DNA of 64,000 nucleotides from Clostridioides sp. (GTDB lineage Bacteria; Bacillota; Clostridia; Peptostreptococcales; Peptostreptococcaceae): NCBI GenBank assembly GCA_031261505.1, contig JAISJN010000012.1, positions 1 to 64,000 of the forward strand, read 5' to 3'. Shown piece by piece: positions 48,543 to 60,154 of this stretch (position 1 is its first letter; each line of letters starts with the position of its first letter). The notes under the pieces were generated by a model. It saw only the letters and a program-made list of their open reading frames with translations, ran no database searches and was not told where the DNA came from. The position numbers and the translations under genes were made by a program.

Positions 48543-48638
48543 GTATTCCCTCCTGTTTCTATTTTATGTTCTTACTTAAGTATAGTTGTTTTTTTGATTA
48601 TTAGCAATTATTCATTTGAATATACGTATTTCTGCAGC

Positions 48639-48733
48639 TTAAATGATGATTAATACTGGTGGATTTTACCGCTCTAAAATAAAAAAGATGTCCCAAATCT
48701 CAAAGGCATTGGACATCTTTATCTTTATCTCAT
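48639..48733 (-). repeat. Hairpin repeat variant/terminator after the DUF4097 gene
   Basis: ttaaatgatgattaatactggtggattttaccgctctaaaataaaaaagatgtcc...ggacatcttt. Confidence 0.55.
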
Positions 48734-48735
48734 CA

Positions 48736-49719
48736 CTAGTCTAAATAATTTACCGACACATCTCCCATAGACGACTCTACCTTGAGTTCGTTGTTGCTGT
48801 CTACATCTAAACTTACATTGACATCGTTATCTCCCATGGAGATATCTGTCTCTACATTTAATTTTAATCCCCTAGCTATTTGTACATCTGCGTCGCCCAT
48901 CGATGTACTCACATTTACTCTTCCATCTATTCCACCTAGTTTTGCTTCTATGTCGCCCATCGATGTTTCTATTTTACCATGTCCTCTCGACGCGCTTATG
49001 CTTATATTCCCCATGTCCGTTGCTATATCGTAACTTCCTGCCTCAAACTGATTTGTATCTATATCACCTGCATTAGCTTCTAACTTAAGTTTTTTAGATT
49101 TAAGTTTAGAATCGACGTTTATATTTCCCAACTCTGTTGCAAACTTGATATCTTCTAGGGATAAATCGCTGTTGACGCTTATATCTCCAAATGCAGTATC
49201 TATACTTAACTTTCCTGTGTATCCCTTAGGAATAGCTATCTCAAGTTCCCTGCGTGGCAACCTAGCATTTAAATTCTTGCTTAAGCTCCAATCGTTTTTG
49301 CCCCTGTCTTCTAGTCTTAGAGTTCCTCCATTCTTTGTATAAGTTAGCTTTTGGGTATATTTTGAACTGCTAAATTTTGCGCTCGTTCTCTCTAAAACGA
49401 CTATTTCATCAGAATCACTTATTTTTACACTTATATCAGCTAAATTCGCATCCACTGATAATTTATCTATATCTTTCACACTGTATTTATATGTCTTCGA
49501 ATTCGCAAACGGCTCTGAGTTTTTTAAATATTTAGATAGCATACCATTGCCATTTGTCTCTTCATGATTTCCAGAAAAGAAAGAAATCGCTGGTTTTCTT
49601 CCGAATATCGGCGCTTTATATGAATTCTTTCCTATCATTCCATGTGCTATCAGGCTTATCAAAACTAGTATAACCACTACTAAACACAAGATCCTCGTCT
49701 TTGTATCTATATTTTTCAT
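48736..49719 (-). CDS. DUF4097-family beta-strand-repeat protein, membrane-anchored
   Basis: N-terminal TM; repeated GDI/SMGD strands (DISVNSDLSLEDI...SMGDIEAKL...SMGDADVQI...SMGDVSVNY). Confidence 0.88.
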   Translation of the reverse strand: MKNIDTKTRILCLVVVILVLISLIAHGMIGKNSYKAPIFGRKPAISFFSGNHEETNGNGMLSKYLKNSEPFANSKTYKYSVKDIDKLSVDANLADISVKISDSDEIVVLERTSAKFSSSKYTQKLTYTKNGGTLRLEDRGKNDWSLSKNLNARLPRRELEIAIPKGYTGKLSIDTAFGDISVNSDLSLEDIKFATELGNINVDSKLKSKKLKLEANAGDIDTNQFEAGSYDIATDMGNISISASRGHGKIETSMGDIEAKLGGIDGRVNVSTSMGDADVQIARGLKLNVETDISMGDNDVNVSLDVDSNNELKVESSMGDVSVNYLD

Positions 49720-50354
49720 TATTTAACCTCCCCTAGTTCCATAAATGATTTCAACAATCTAATAACCGCCCAACACAATATAAATATTAATAGGTTCGCA
49801 TCTACAAAGAAGAAAAATAATATTCCCAATGTCCAAGCTATTGCTGATACACTTCTAAGTATTGCTCTATTTCTGCTTCCTATATAATTTTTTTCCTTTA
49901 TTTCCTCTATTATCGTATCGTCCGCCCTCTTTGCACTAGTAGCGTAGTACTTTGATTTTGTCATCTCGCTGTATATCAGTATCGAAGTCGCTAAAGCTAT
50001 TTCTGTAAAGAATATAGTTATTGTTATCTCTCCTGATAGATGACTTCCAAGTATCATGCTCACGGGGCTCATAATGTAAAGTGCTACGGCTATGGTAATC
50101 ATAAGTGCACGCTTTTTCTTTTCTTTCATATAGTCTATATCCTCGTTTTTAAATTGAGATATTACCCCTTGTACATCTCATATATTTGCAACTACAACCC
50201 TATACGCCTCTTCTTCACTTATTCCAGCCTTCACTAAGTCGTCGTATCTCTCATATGAATTTGACAATAGCTCCTCTTTTAGTTCAAATACTTTTGCATC
50301 CTTAGGACTTCCTAAGAATAATTCCTCTACGTATGCCTTTATTTCAGATCTCAT
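49719..50354 (-). pseudogene. Permease-prefix-domain-1-type membrane protein interrupted by an in-frame TGA (50178-50180)
   Basis: MRSEIKAYVEELFLGSPKDAKVFELKEELLSNSYERYDDLVKAGISEEEAYRVVVANI*DVQGVISQFKNEDIDYMKEKKK... continuous in one frame on both sides of TGA. Confidence 0.75.
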
Positions 50355-50375
50355 ACCTTCACCCTCTCCTCAATT

Positions 50376-50708
50376 CTACCTTATAAGGCTGTCTATTATT
50401 TTTTTTGCTTCTTCCCAATCTTTTTTATTTTGCTCGTATACCAATCTTCCTAGTTCTGTAATCTTGTAGTATCTTCTCCTCGCCCCTTGGTTTTCGTTTC
50501 CCCAATAAGACTCTATCATTCCCGCCTTCTCCAATCTTCTAAATGCAGAATACAGGGTCGCTTCCTTGAGTTCGTACTCTCCGTCCGTTGTCTTTTGTAT
50601 ATTCTTATTTATTTCATACCCATAGCTGTCTTCTGTCAATAGCTTTGCTAGGATTATCGTGTCTGTGTTTCCCCTTATTAAATCTGATGCAATCGACATT
50701 TCCATCAC
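50376..50708 (-). CDS. PadR family transcriptional regulator
   Basis: ILAKLLTEDSYGYEINKNIQ...LKEATLYSAFRRLEKAGMIESYW. Confidence 0.92.
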   Translation of the reverse strand: MMEMSIASDLIRGNTDTIILAKLLTEDSYGYEINKNIQKTTDGEYELKEATLYSAFRRLEKAGMIESYWGNENQGARRRYYKITELGRLVYEQNKKDWEEAKKIIDSLIR

Positions 50709-51064
50709 CTCCTACTTCTAGGTTGCTACATTATTTATCTTTACGACATAATCCTATCTTACAGCCGAAATAATTCATCTCCACAAACTTTAGATATGTG
50801 GAACATCTTTCCTGAATTAAAATTTCATAGCTATACCTTTTAATTTTTATATACCTCATCTATCGAAGTATCTTTATACACCTATTATATTAATATATAC
50901 CTCGCCTGTCAAGGTATATATTAAATTAAATTAGATTAAAAAGGAGCCCCTCCAAAGCTTTCGCTCTAGAAGGACTCCCTTCTGATTTAAAAATTAAATT
51001 TAATCCTCAAATATTATACTCAAATCACGGCCTTTGATTTGATTTTGCTCGTAAATACTCGGTA

Positions 51065-51289
51065 TTACTTGTCCAATAAAAGTAGAACTATAGCATTTAT
51101 GAAAAACAAAACTGCAGTTATCTTTGTGACTTTTCCTAAAAACGCCTGTTTACCCTTTGGTTTGAAATACGCTTGATTACCATCGCCACCGAATTGGCTT
51201 GGTAACGCACTCTTTGTATCCTGTGGCATTATGCTTACGACCAATATTATTCCTAGTACTATCATAAGTACCATCAATGCGGTTTTCAT
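51065..51289 (-). CDS. secG: Preprotein translocase subunit SecG
   Basis: 74-aa 2-TM protein; VSIMPQDTKSALPSQFGG; downstream of eno. Confidence 0.85.
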   Translation of the reverse strand: MKTALMVLMIVLGIILVVSIMPQDTKSALPSQFGGDGNQAYFKPKGKQAFLGKVTKITAVLFFINAIVLLLLDK

Positions 51290-51357
51290 GCTAAGACCTC
51301 CTATACATTCATGTATCCATTACACCTCAGTGTATCATAACGATATTTATTTTTCAA

Positions 51358-51418
51358 GTATAACTTGATAATTACATCCGATACCTCATTCTTGATTGTA
51401 TGGCTCTCAAGTTATACT
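51358..51418 (-). repeat. Hairpin repeat copy between eno and secG with inverted TATAACTTGA termini
   Basis: agtataacttgataattacatccgatacc...ggctctcaagttatact. Confidence 0.65.
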
Positions 51419-51424
51419 CGAAAC

Positions 51425-51454
51425 AGGGGCAGATATACCTAATCTGCCCCTGCA
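51425..51454 (-). terminator. Hairpin downstream of eno
   Basis: caggggcagatatacctaatctgcccctg. Confidence 0.7.
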
Positions 51455-51522
51455 TAAAATATCATCGTATTCATTTACCGACTACACAATTGGATTTGCC
51501 CTAGCCGATTTATTTTAATATA

Positions 51523-52833
<1,311 letters not shown>

Positions 52834-52974
52834 TTATTCTAAATATATTTTATACTATTATGCTCTTTTTTTCCACTCGAAACGAGTATATTCTTCTCTT
52901 TTCAAAATAAGTCCTGTATTCTTTTGAAACTGCTAGTAGCTATCCATCTCAACTTCTACTTCAATACCAGTCAC

Positions 52975-54513
52975 CTATTTTGAAATTAATGAGTGACCAT
53001 CCATCTCAACCGGTGACTCAAGACCTATCATCTCAAGCAATGTCGGTGCTATATCAGAAAGCCTTCCATCGTCTAGAAGACGCGCACCCTTGTACTTCTC
53101 ACCTACCAATATAAGTGGTACATCGTAAGTCGAGTGAGATGTCACTACCTTTCCGGTTTTTAAATCCGACATATACTCTGCATTTCCATGGTCTGCTGTT
53201 ATTAACGCAGATCCTCCCTTTTCGATTATCTTATCTATAACCTCTCCAACACATCTGTCCACTGTCTCCACTGCCTTCACGGTGGCATCTATGTTTCCAG
53301 TATGTCCTACCATGTCTGGATTTGCAAAGTTAATTGCGATGAAATCGTATTTATCCTCATCTATTTTTTGTATAGTCTTAAATGCTAGTTCATCTGCAGA
53401 CATCTCTGGTTGAAGATCGTAGGTAGCAACCTTTGGAGAAGGAATAAGTAACCTGTCCTCACCTGGATTAGGCTGTTCTACACCTCCATTGAAAAAGAAT
53501 GTAACGTGAGCGTATTTTTCAGTCTCAGCTGCCCTCAATTGAGTCTTTCCATTCTTTGAAAGGTATTCGCCCAAAGTATTCGTCAAAGACTCAGGTCCAA
53601 ATGCCACCTGTACTCCTTTTATAGTGCTGTCGTACTCGGTTAAACACACGAAATTAGTATTGGTATATTCTCTTTCAAATCCTTTGAAATCCACATCTAC
53701 TATAGACCTTGTTAGCTCTCTAGCCCTGTCTGGTCTAAAGTTGAAAAATACGACAGAATCTCCCGCCTCTATTTTTCCGACTGGTTTACCGTCTTTTTGA
53801 ATAACTGTTGGAATCACAAATTCATCGCTCTTTCCGACCTCGTATGAGTTTAATACAGCTTCTTCAATTGAATCGGCTGTATTTCCATCTGCTTTCACCA
53901 AAGCATTGTACGCCAGTTCGACCCTGTCCCATCTCATATCCCTATCCATAGCGTAATATCTACCTGAAACACTTGCAAATTCTCCTAGTTGTATCTCTCC
54001 TAGGGTAGTGTTCACCATTTTTATGTACTCGAGAGCACTCTGTGGATCGGTATCCCTTCCGTCTGTGAATGCATGAATATATAGTTTTTCGACCCCTATT
54101 TTCTTAGCCATAAGTATAAGTGCCTCAAGATGCTCTATATGAGAATGCACTCCTCCGTCAGAAAACAATCCCATAAGATGTAGGGCGTGTCCCTTGGCAT
54201 TTTCCATAGAATTTACTAGAACCTTATTTGTAAAGAAATCTCCATCCTGTATTGCCTTTGATATACGGGTTAAATCCTGGTATACTATCCTACCAGCGCC
54301 GATATTTGTATGACCGACTTCCGAGTTACCCATCTGCAGATACGGAAGTCCGACATCTAGCCCACTAGCCTTTATCAATGTACTTGGGTATTCTCTTTTT
54401 AATCTATCAATGTTTTCATTGTTCGCTCTGGCTATAGCATTTCCTTCTAAACTCTCACTGTAGCCATAGCCGTCCATTATAATTAACGCAATCGGATTTT
54501 TCATTTTTCTCAA
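52975..54513 (-). CDS. gpmI: 2,3-bisphosphoglycerate-independent phosphoglycerate mutase
   Basis: IMDGYG; GNSEVGHTNIGAGR; HAFTDGRDTDP; TADHGNAE. Confidence 0.98.
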   Translation of the reverse strand: MRKMKNPIALIIMDGYGYSESLEGNAIARANNENIDRLKREYPSTLIKASGLDVGLPYLQMGNSEVGHTNIGAGRIVYQDLTRISKAIQDGDFFTNKVLVNSMENAKGHALHLMGLFSDGGVHSHIEHLEALILMAKKIGVEKLYIHAFTDGRDTDPQSALEYIKMVNTTLGEIQLGEFASVSGRYYAMDRDMRWDRVELAYNALVKADGNTADSIEEAVLNSYEVGKSDEFVIPTVIQKDGKPVGKIEAGDSVVFFNFRPDRARELTRSIVDVDFKGFEREYTNTNFVCLTEYDSTIKGVQVAFGPESLTNTLGEYLSKNGKTQLRAAETEKYAHVTFFFNGGVEQPNPGEDRLLIPSPKVATYDLQPEMSADELAFKTIQKIDEDKYDFIAINFANPDMVGHTGNIDATVKAVETVDRCVGEVIDKIIEKGGSALITADHGNAEYMSDLKTGKVVTSHSTYDVPLILVGEKYKGARLLDDGRLSDIAPTLLEMIGLESPVEMDGHSLISK

Positions 54514-54523
54514 TTCCTCTTAT

Positions 54524-55270
54524 TTATTTTTGGTAGTTCACAAGCGCTATAAAGTCAGCTGGTTTCAAACTAGCTCCACCTACCAAGGCACCGTCGATAT
54601 CGCTCTGTCCCATTATTTCCTTTACATTTGAAGGCTTGACACTTCCACCGTACTGAATTCTAACTTCATCGGCCAAATTGCCAAAGTGTTCCTTTATAAC
54701 ATCTCTGATATATGAAATAACTTCATTGGCCTGTTCAGAAGTGGCTGTCTTTCCAGTACCGATCGCCCAGATAGGCTCGTATGCAACTACAACCTTGCCT
54801 AGCTCTGCCCTATCTACTCCGCGCAAAGCTTCCTTTACCTGAGTTCCAACGACATCCTTAGTTGAATCAGCCTCCCTTTGCTCAAGAGTTTCACCACAGC
54901 AGACAATAGGATCTATACCTACAGATAGAGCTTTTATGACCTTCTTGTTTACAGTCTCGTCGGTTTCACCAAAATACTGTCTTCTCTCAGAATGTCCAAT
55001 TACTACATAATCCATACCAATTTCCTTAAGCATGAGAGGAGATACCTCCCCAGTGAAAGCTCCCTCATCCTCAAAATGCATATTCTGAGCAGCAACCTTC
55101 ACACCAGTTCCCTCAGCCGCCTTGCTGAGCTCACTAAGAACAGTAAATGGAGCGCAAATAACAGCCTCTACGCTCTCATCCAAACCACCCTTGATATCCT
55201 GTATAAATTCAACCGCCTCAGCAATAGTCTTATTCATCTTCCAATTTCCCGCTATAATAGGTCTTCTCAT
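54524..55270 (-). CDS. tpiA: Triosephosphate isomerase
   Basis: [44 protein letters not shown]. Confidence 0.98.
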   Translation of the reverse strand: MRRPIIAGNWKMNKTIAEAVEFIQDIKGGLDESVEAVICAPFTVLSELSKAAEGTGVKVAAQNMHFEDEGAFTGEVSPLMLKEIGMDYVVIGHSERRQYFGETDETVNKKVIKALSVGIDPIVCCGETLEQREADSTKDVVGTQVKEALRGVDRAELGKVVVAYEPIWAIGTGKTATSEQANEVISYIRDVIKEHFGNLADEVRIQYGGSVKPSNVKEIMGQSDIDGALVGGASLKPADFIALVNYQK

Positions 55271-55338
55271 AAATATCTCCTTCACACCTGAAATTTCACA
55301 ATTAAATACTCTTTTTTATTTATTACCCTTTTTTCTTA

Positions 55339-56541
55339 TTATTTATCGTCAAGAGATATTATTCCAGGAAGCTCTTTTCCTTCTAAGAATTCTAATGAGG
55401 CTCCCCCTCCTGTTGAAACATGTGTCATCTTATCTCCAAATCCAAGTTGATTCACCGCTGCTGCACTGTCGCCTCCACCTATTATAGTTGTGGCGTCTGT
55501 CAGCTCAGCCATAGCCTTAGCTATCTCTAGAGTTCCATTTGCAAAGTTTGCAAACTCAAATACTCCCATAGGTCCGTTCCACACTACAGTCTTAGACTCT
55601 TTGACAGTCGATACAAATTTTTCTACTGTCTTTGGCCCTATATCTAGTCCCATATATCCAACCTTCACGTCTGCACCCTCTGTCACTATTGGCTCTGCGT
55701 CTTCTGCAAATTTTTCAGCCATGACTACATCTACTGGTAGAAGGAGTTTAACGCCCTTTTCTTCAGCCTTTTTCATCATGTCTTTTGCATAATCTATCTT
55801 ATCTTCTTCTAACAGTGAAGTTCCTATTTCATATTCTTGAGCTTTTAGGAAGGTATACGCCATTCCTCCACCTATTATAAGGTTGTCCACCTTGTCTAAG
55901 AGGTTGTTTATCACGTCTAGTTTGTCAGAAACCTTTGCTCCACCTAGTATAGCTGTGAAAGGTCTCACTGGGTTTGCTACCGCTTCTCCTAAGAACTTAA
56001 GTTCTTTTTGGATTAGGTAACCGCAGACTCTAGCTTCTAGGAATTCTCCTGCTCCAACTGTTGAAGAATGTGCTCTATGAGCTGTACCAAAGGCGTCGTT
56101 TACGTATATTTCAGCTAGAGATGCTAGTTCCCTAGAGTAATTTTCTTCGTTTTTAGTTTCTTCTTTTCTATATCTAGTATTTTCAAGAAGTACTACATCT
56201 CCGTCTTTCATTTCAGATACAGCTTTTTTTGCATTTTCTCCTACTACTGTATCGTCATTTGCAAAGACTACTTCTAGACCTAGCATTTCAGATAATTTCT
56301 TTGCAACTGGGGCAAGTGATAGCTCTGGTTTAGCCTCGCCCTTTGGCTTTCCTAGATGTGAGCATAGGATTACTCTAGCTCCCCTCGATACTAGGTTTTG
56401 GATTGTAGGCATAGCGCCCCTTAATCTGTTGTCATCAGTGATCTGTCCGTCTTTTAGAGGTACGTTGAAATCACATCTAAGTAGTACTTTCTTTCCCCTT
56501 ACATCTATATCTTCTATAGTTTTTTTGTTTAGCATTGACAT
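55339..56541 (-). CDS. pgk: Phosphoglycerate kinase
   Basis: [56 protein letters not shown]. Confidence 0.98.
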   Translation of the reverse strand: MSMLNKKTIEDIDVRGKKVLLRCDFNVPLKDGQITDDNRLRGAMPTIQNLVSRGARVILCSHLGKPKGEAKPELSLAPVAKKLSEMLGLEVVFANDDTVVGENAKKAVSEMKDGDVVLLENTRYRKEETKNEENYSRELASLAEIYVNDAFGTAHRAHSSTVGAGEFLEARVCGYLIQKELKFLGEAVANPVRPFTAILGGAKVSDKLDVINNLLDKVDNLIIGGGMAYTFLKAQEYEIGTSLLEEDKIDYAKDMMKKAEEKGVKLLLPVDVVMAEKFAEDAEPIVTEGADVKVGYMGLDIGPKTVEKFVSTVKESKTVVWNGPMGVFEFANFANGTLEIAKAMAELTDATTIIGGGDSAAAVNQLGFGDKMTHVSTGGGASLEFLEGKELPGIISLDDK

Positions 56542-56660
56542 AAGCATGTCTCCTCTCAAATTTCCAATCAGGATTATTATGTATGTTTTCAACACGCACG
56601 TGTGGCAGGTTAAAAACGCGTATTTAACATATATAATATATCACATTCCATGGTGATTCT

Positions 56661-58007
56661 CTACCCATATATCTTTCTCTTGCTTGAAGAGTTAATTCCT
56701 AGTGATTCTCTGTATTTTGCTACAGTCCTTCTCGCGATGTCTATTCCCTGCTCTTTTAATATCTTTGAAATAGCCTCATCGCTCATAGGTTTTTTCTTGT
56801 TCTCGCCTTCGATTATTTCTTCGATTAACTTTTTAATGCTCGTACTAGAAGTTTCGTCAAAATCGCCTTTTATTCCACCTCTAAAGAAGTACCTAAATTC
56901 AAACAAGCCAAATGGAGTGAGGATGTATTTTCCATTTACACCCCTGCTTACAGTCGATTCGTGTATTTCTAAGCTGTCTGCAACTTCTTTCATAGTCATC
57001 GGCCTTATGTATTTCACTCCATTTTCAAAGAATTCACCTTGAAGCCTTAGTATCTGCTCTGCAATTTTTAGAACTGTCGACTTCCTGTCCTCTATGCTCC
57101 TCATAAGGTAGGATGCTGAGTTTAGCTTTTCTTTTATATAAGCCTTGGCTAATTCATCGGAATTCGAGTTCCTGAGTACCTCTCTATAGTAGCTGTTTAT
57201 TTTAAGATGTGGAGAACCTGACTCCACTACCTGTAATACAAATTTTCCATCTATCTTTTCAGTTATTATGTCCGGTTGGACGTATACCACCCTGTCCTCC
57301 GATTTTGAAATACCTGGTTTTGGATCTAGGGACTTAATTATATCAGTTAGCTCGACACATTTTTCCATGCTTATATGGTATTTCTTGCAAATCGACTTAA
57401 AATCGTTTCTCGCCAGTAGATCTAGGCTGTTTTTTATTATATCAACTAGAGCAAAGTCCTCTAGTTCCATTGCCACAACCTGTATAAGCAGACATTCTGA
57501 TATATTTCTCGCCCCGACTCCTGAAGGTTCTAACTGTTGAACTATCTTTATACATTCTTCTAACTCGTCGTCGTCTATTCTTAGATGTTCGGAAATGAAC
57601 TCATTACTCACCCTCAGGTATCCATCCCTATCGAGATTGTCTACGATATACTCGCAGATTTCTCCCTGTTTTTCAGTAAGTCTAAACATCCTGAGCTGAT
57701 ATTTTAAATCCTCGTACAGACTTTTTACGTCTTTTACAAGGTTTTCGAAATTCACATCCCTATCGCTGTCGTAGTCGCTTTCAGACCTAAACGATCCACT
57801 GGTTTTTTCTAGATTTTCAATATATTTCTCCCAGTCTACCTCGCTGTCGTTTTCTACTTCCAACAATGGATTTTCCTGAGATTCACTGTCTATGAACTCG
57901 TCCAGTTCTGTCCTGCTCATAGCTAATATCTTTAGGGACTGTTTTATTTCCGTTGTTAAAATTAACTTTTGCGACTGATTTAACTCTAGTCTATTCCCGA
58001 TACTCAT
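56661..58007 (-). CDS. rpoN: RNA polymerase sigma-54 factor
   Basis: N-terminal LNQSQKLILTTEIKQSLKIL; EIHESTVSRGVNGKYILTPFGLFEFRYFF; RPON box ARRTVAKYRESLGI. Confidence 0.96.
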   Translation of the reverse strand: MSIGNRLELNQSQKLILTTEIKQSLKILAMSRTELDEFIDSESQENPLLEVENDSEVDWEKYIENLEKTSGSFRSESDYDSDRDVNFENLVKDVKSLYEDLKYQLRMFRLTEKQGEICEYIVDNLDRDGYLRVSNEFISEHLRIDDDELEECIKIVQQLEPSGVGARNISECLLIQVVAMELEDFALVDIIKNSLDLLARNDFKSICKKYHISMEKCVELTDIIKSLDPKPGISKSEDRVVYVQPDIITEKIDGKFVLQVVESGSPHLKINSYYREVLRNSNSDELAKAYIKEKLNSASYLMRSIEDRKSTVLKIAEQILRLQGEFFENGVKYIRPMTMKEVADSLEIHESTVSRGVNGKYILTPFGLFEFRYFFRGGIKGDFDETSSTSIKKLIEEIIEGENKKKPMSDEAISKILKEQGIDIARRTVAKYRESLGINSSSKRKIYG

Positions 58008-58882
58008 TAAAGATTGTCTACCATTTCTTGTAATTCATCTTCTGTAAAATCATATTTCTTATTGCAAAACTGGCAACCTATCTCCGCACCGTGGTCTTCT
58101 TCAATCATCTCTGTAAGGTGTTTTGTTCCCAGAGATATTAGGGCTTGTTCCATTCGCTCTCTTGAGCAGTCGCACTCAAAGGCTATCTCGTCTTTTTCCA
58201 GTACCCTTGGATTAAATCCATCTAATACCTTGGCTAGCATATCCTCAGGTGTAAATCCATCTTGCATCATCTGGGTTACAGACGGTAGTTCTTTTAGGTT
58301 TTCTTCTAATTTCGTAATAGACTCGTCAGTCGACTCAGGCATCAATTGTATGATGAATCCTCCTGAGTGAATAACCTCGTCGACAGTTGTAAGTACGCCT
58401 AATGCAACTACTGAAGGTGTCTGCTCCGACATGGCTAGGTAGTTGGTAAAGTCTTCAGCTATCTCCCCACTCAGAATTGGGTAAGAGCCATTGTACGGTT
58501 CTTTCAGTCCGAAATCCTTTATAACTTTTAAAAATCCGTCGTTTCCTACTGCACCTGCTACATTTAATTTTCCATTTGGATAATCCTCTACTTCGACACC
58601 TGGATTTGTAACATATCCCTTGACTATACCCTTTGCATCCGAAGTTACTAGTATAGTGCCTATTGGTCCTCCACCCTTTAAGATAACTGTTAGCTTGTCC
58701 CCGAGGTTTTTCATCATTAGCCCCATTATAGATGTGGCTGTCAACGTCCTTCCTAATGCTGCTGTAGCTACCTTTGTCGTATTGTGTAGATTCCTTGCCT
58801 TTTCTACTAACTCAGTTGTATCTGCGAAGAACGCTCTCATTTCTCCGCCTTCTGTCATCGCTCTTATTACGTAATCTTTCAT
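58007..58882 (-). CDS. hslO: Hsp33 redox-regulated chaperone
   Basis: FECDCSRERMEQAL ... GCQFCNKKYDF Cys motifs. Confidence 0.96.
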   Translation of the reverse strand: MKDYVIRAMTEGGEMRAFFADTTELVEKARNLHNTTKVATAALGRTLTATSIMGLMMKNLGDKLTVILKGGGPIGTILVTSDAKGIVKGYVTNPGVEVEDYPNGKLNVAGAVGNDGFLKVIKDFGLKEPYNGSYPILSGEIAEDFTNYLAMSEQTPSVVALGVLTTVDEVIHSGGFIIQLMPESTDESITKLEENLKELPSVTQMMQDGFTPEDMLAKVLDGFNPRVLEKDEIAFECDCSRERMEQALISLGTKHLTEMIEEDHGAEIGCQFCNKKYDFTEDELQEMVDNL

Positions 58883-58930
58883 AAATTTCCCTCCATCCTC
58901 ATTTTCTCTCTCAGGCGTATTCTATTCTTA

Positions 58931-59022
58931 TATCTTGCACATATGTTGTCTTCTTGTTCCTTGCAGACCTATTCATTCTTATTCTCTTGCACACGTATTG
59001 GCTCTTTATTTCTTGCAGACGA
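58931..59022. repeat. Imperfect tandem duplication, period 52 bp, spanning the 3' end of the methyltransferase gene
   Basis: tcttgcacatatgttgtcttcttgttccttgcagac and tcttgcacacgtattggctctttatttcttgcagac. Confidence 0.55.
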
Positions 59023-59752
59023 AAAATATTCTCTCTGCATCCTCGCTCGGAGCCTCAAATCCGAAATCTCCAAACAACTTTACAGCTTCAAATCCAGCAT
59101 TGGCGAGCATATCTGCTACCTCGCCCTCTTTATACGCCCTCTGTCTGTGAAATTCTTCAAATTTTGTATAGCTTCCGTCTTCCTCCTTTACGAAGAACAC
59201 CAGTTCCATCTCTACCGTCTCGTCCTCCTCACAGTAGAAGTTCTGCCACATATAGGTTACGTCTTCTCTATTTTCTCCATATGTGTTGTCGCCTAAGACT
59301 TCACTAAGCTTGTAATGAGAACTTATATCGAAGATGAACATGCCTCCATCCTTCAAGAGTGCATATGCCTTTATAAAGATTTTTTCTAAATCCCTATCTT
59401 CTGTTATATAGTTAAATCCATCACAGGCACATAATACGCAGTCTAGGTTTTCAACGTCAAAATCAAGTTCTGTGATGTCCTGCTCTAGAAGAACTAGTTC
59501 TATTCCATCTTCTTCTGATTTTTCCCTAGCGACTCCGAGCATTTCATCCGAAATATCTATTCCTGCTATATCATACCCTTTTTTAGCCAAGGGTATGGTT
59601 ATATTTCCGGTTCCACAAGCCAACTCCAGGATATTTTGGACCTTGACCCCCTCGTTTGCTATCAATTGCTCTAGGTAATCGACCCATCCATCGTAGTCTA
59701 CCTCGTCCATCAATTCATCGTACACAAAGGCAAATTCACTGTACTGTTCCAT
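59006..59752 (-). CDS. Class I SAM-dependent methyltransferase
   Basis: ILELACGTGNITIPLAKKGYDIAGIDISDEML. Confidence 0.92.
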   Translation of the reverse strand: MEQYSEFAFVYDELMDEVDYDGWVDYLEQLIANEGVKVQNILELACGTGNITIPLAKKGYDIAGIDISDEMLGVAREKSEEDGIELVLLEQDITELDFDVENLDCVLCACDGFNYITEDRDLEKIFIKAYALLKDGGMFIFDISSHYKLSEVLGDNTYGENREDVTYMWQNFYCEEDETVEMELVFFVKEEDGSYTKFEEFHRQRAYKEGEVADMLANAGFEAVKLFGDFGFEAPSEDAERIFFVCKK

Positions 59753-59774
59753 TTTTACTCCTCAATCCAGATTT

Positions 59775-60089
59775 CTAATTCTCCTCGCTATCCATGTATG
59801 CCTTTATCAAATCAGCATTTTGAGCGGCAAAATCTTCATCTAGTTTCTTCCTTTTTTTATTTCTAGCGGTGAGTATTCCCCCGATTCTACCAGCCTCCTT
59901 CGCTGTTAGGTATGGCCATCCCACAGCCTTTACCTTGTCCATCAGACCTAGTTCATCCGCTATTTCATACTTCATTATTTCCTTATTCGTAAGTATCTTA
60001 GTGCTTCTAGTATTTTTTAGCACTGTCCCTATATACCTACCCTTTTCATTATAAATTTTTTTCTCCACAAAATCACTCCTTATGCCCAT
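59775..60089 (-). CDS. Alpha/beta-type small acid-soluble spore protein-like (SspF-like)
   Basis: MKYEIADELGLMDKVKAVGWPYLTAKEAGRIGGILTARNKK. Confidence 0.72.
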   Translation of the reverse strand: MGIRSDFVEKKIYNEKGRYIGTVLKNTRSTKILTNKEIMKYEIADELGLMDKVKAVGWPYLTAKEAGRIGGILTARNKKRKKLDEDFAAQNADLIKAYMDSEEN

Positions 60090-60154
60090 ATTTTTTACGA
60101 AACTTGTAAAATTTATACAGACATAAGGAATCTATGCGTTTCTATTAATTTATG

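Noticed and set aside
50178-50180. Selenocysteine UGA in the permease-prefix gene
   Set aside because: The position matches a Gly in the family motif, not Cys, and no SECIS-like structure was evident.
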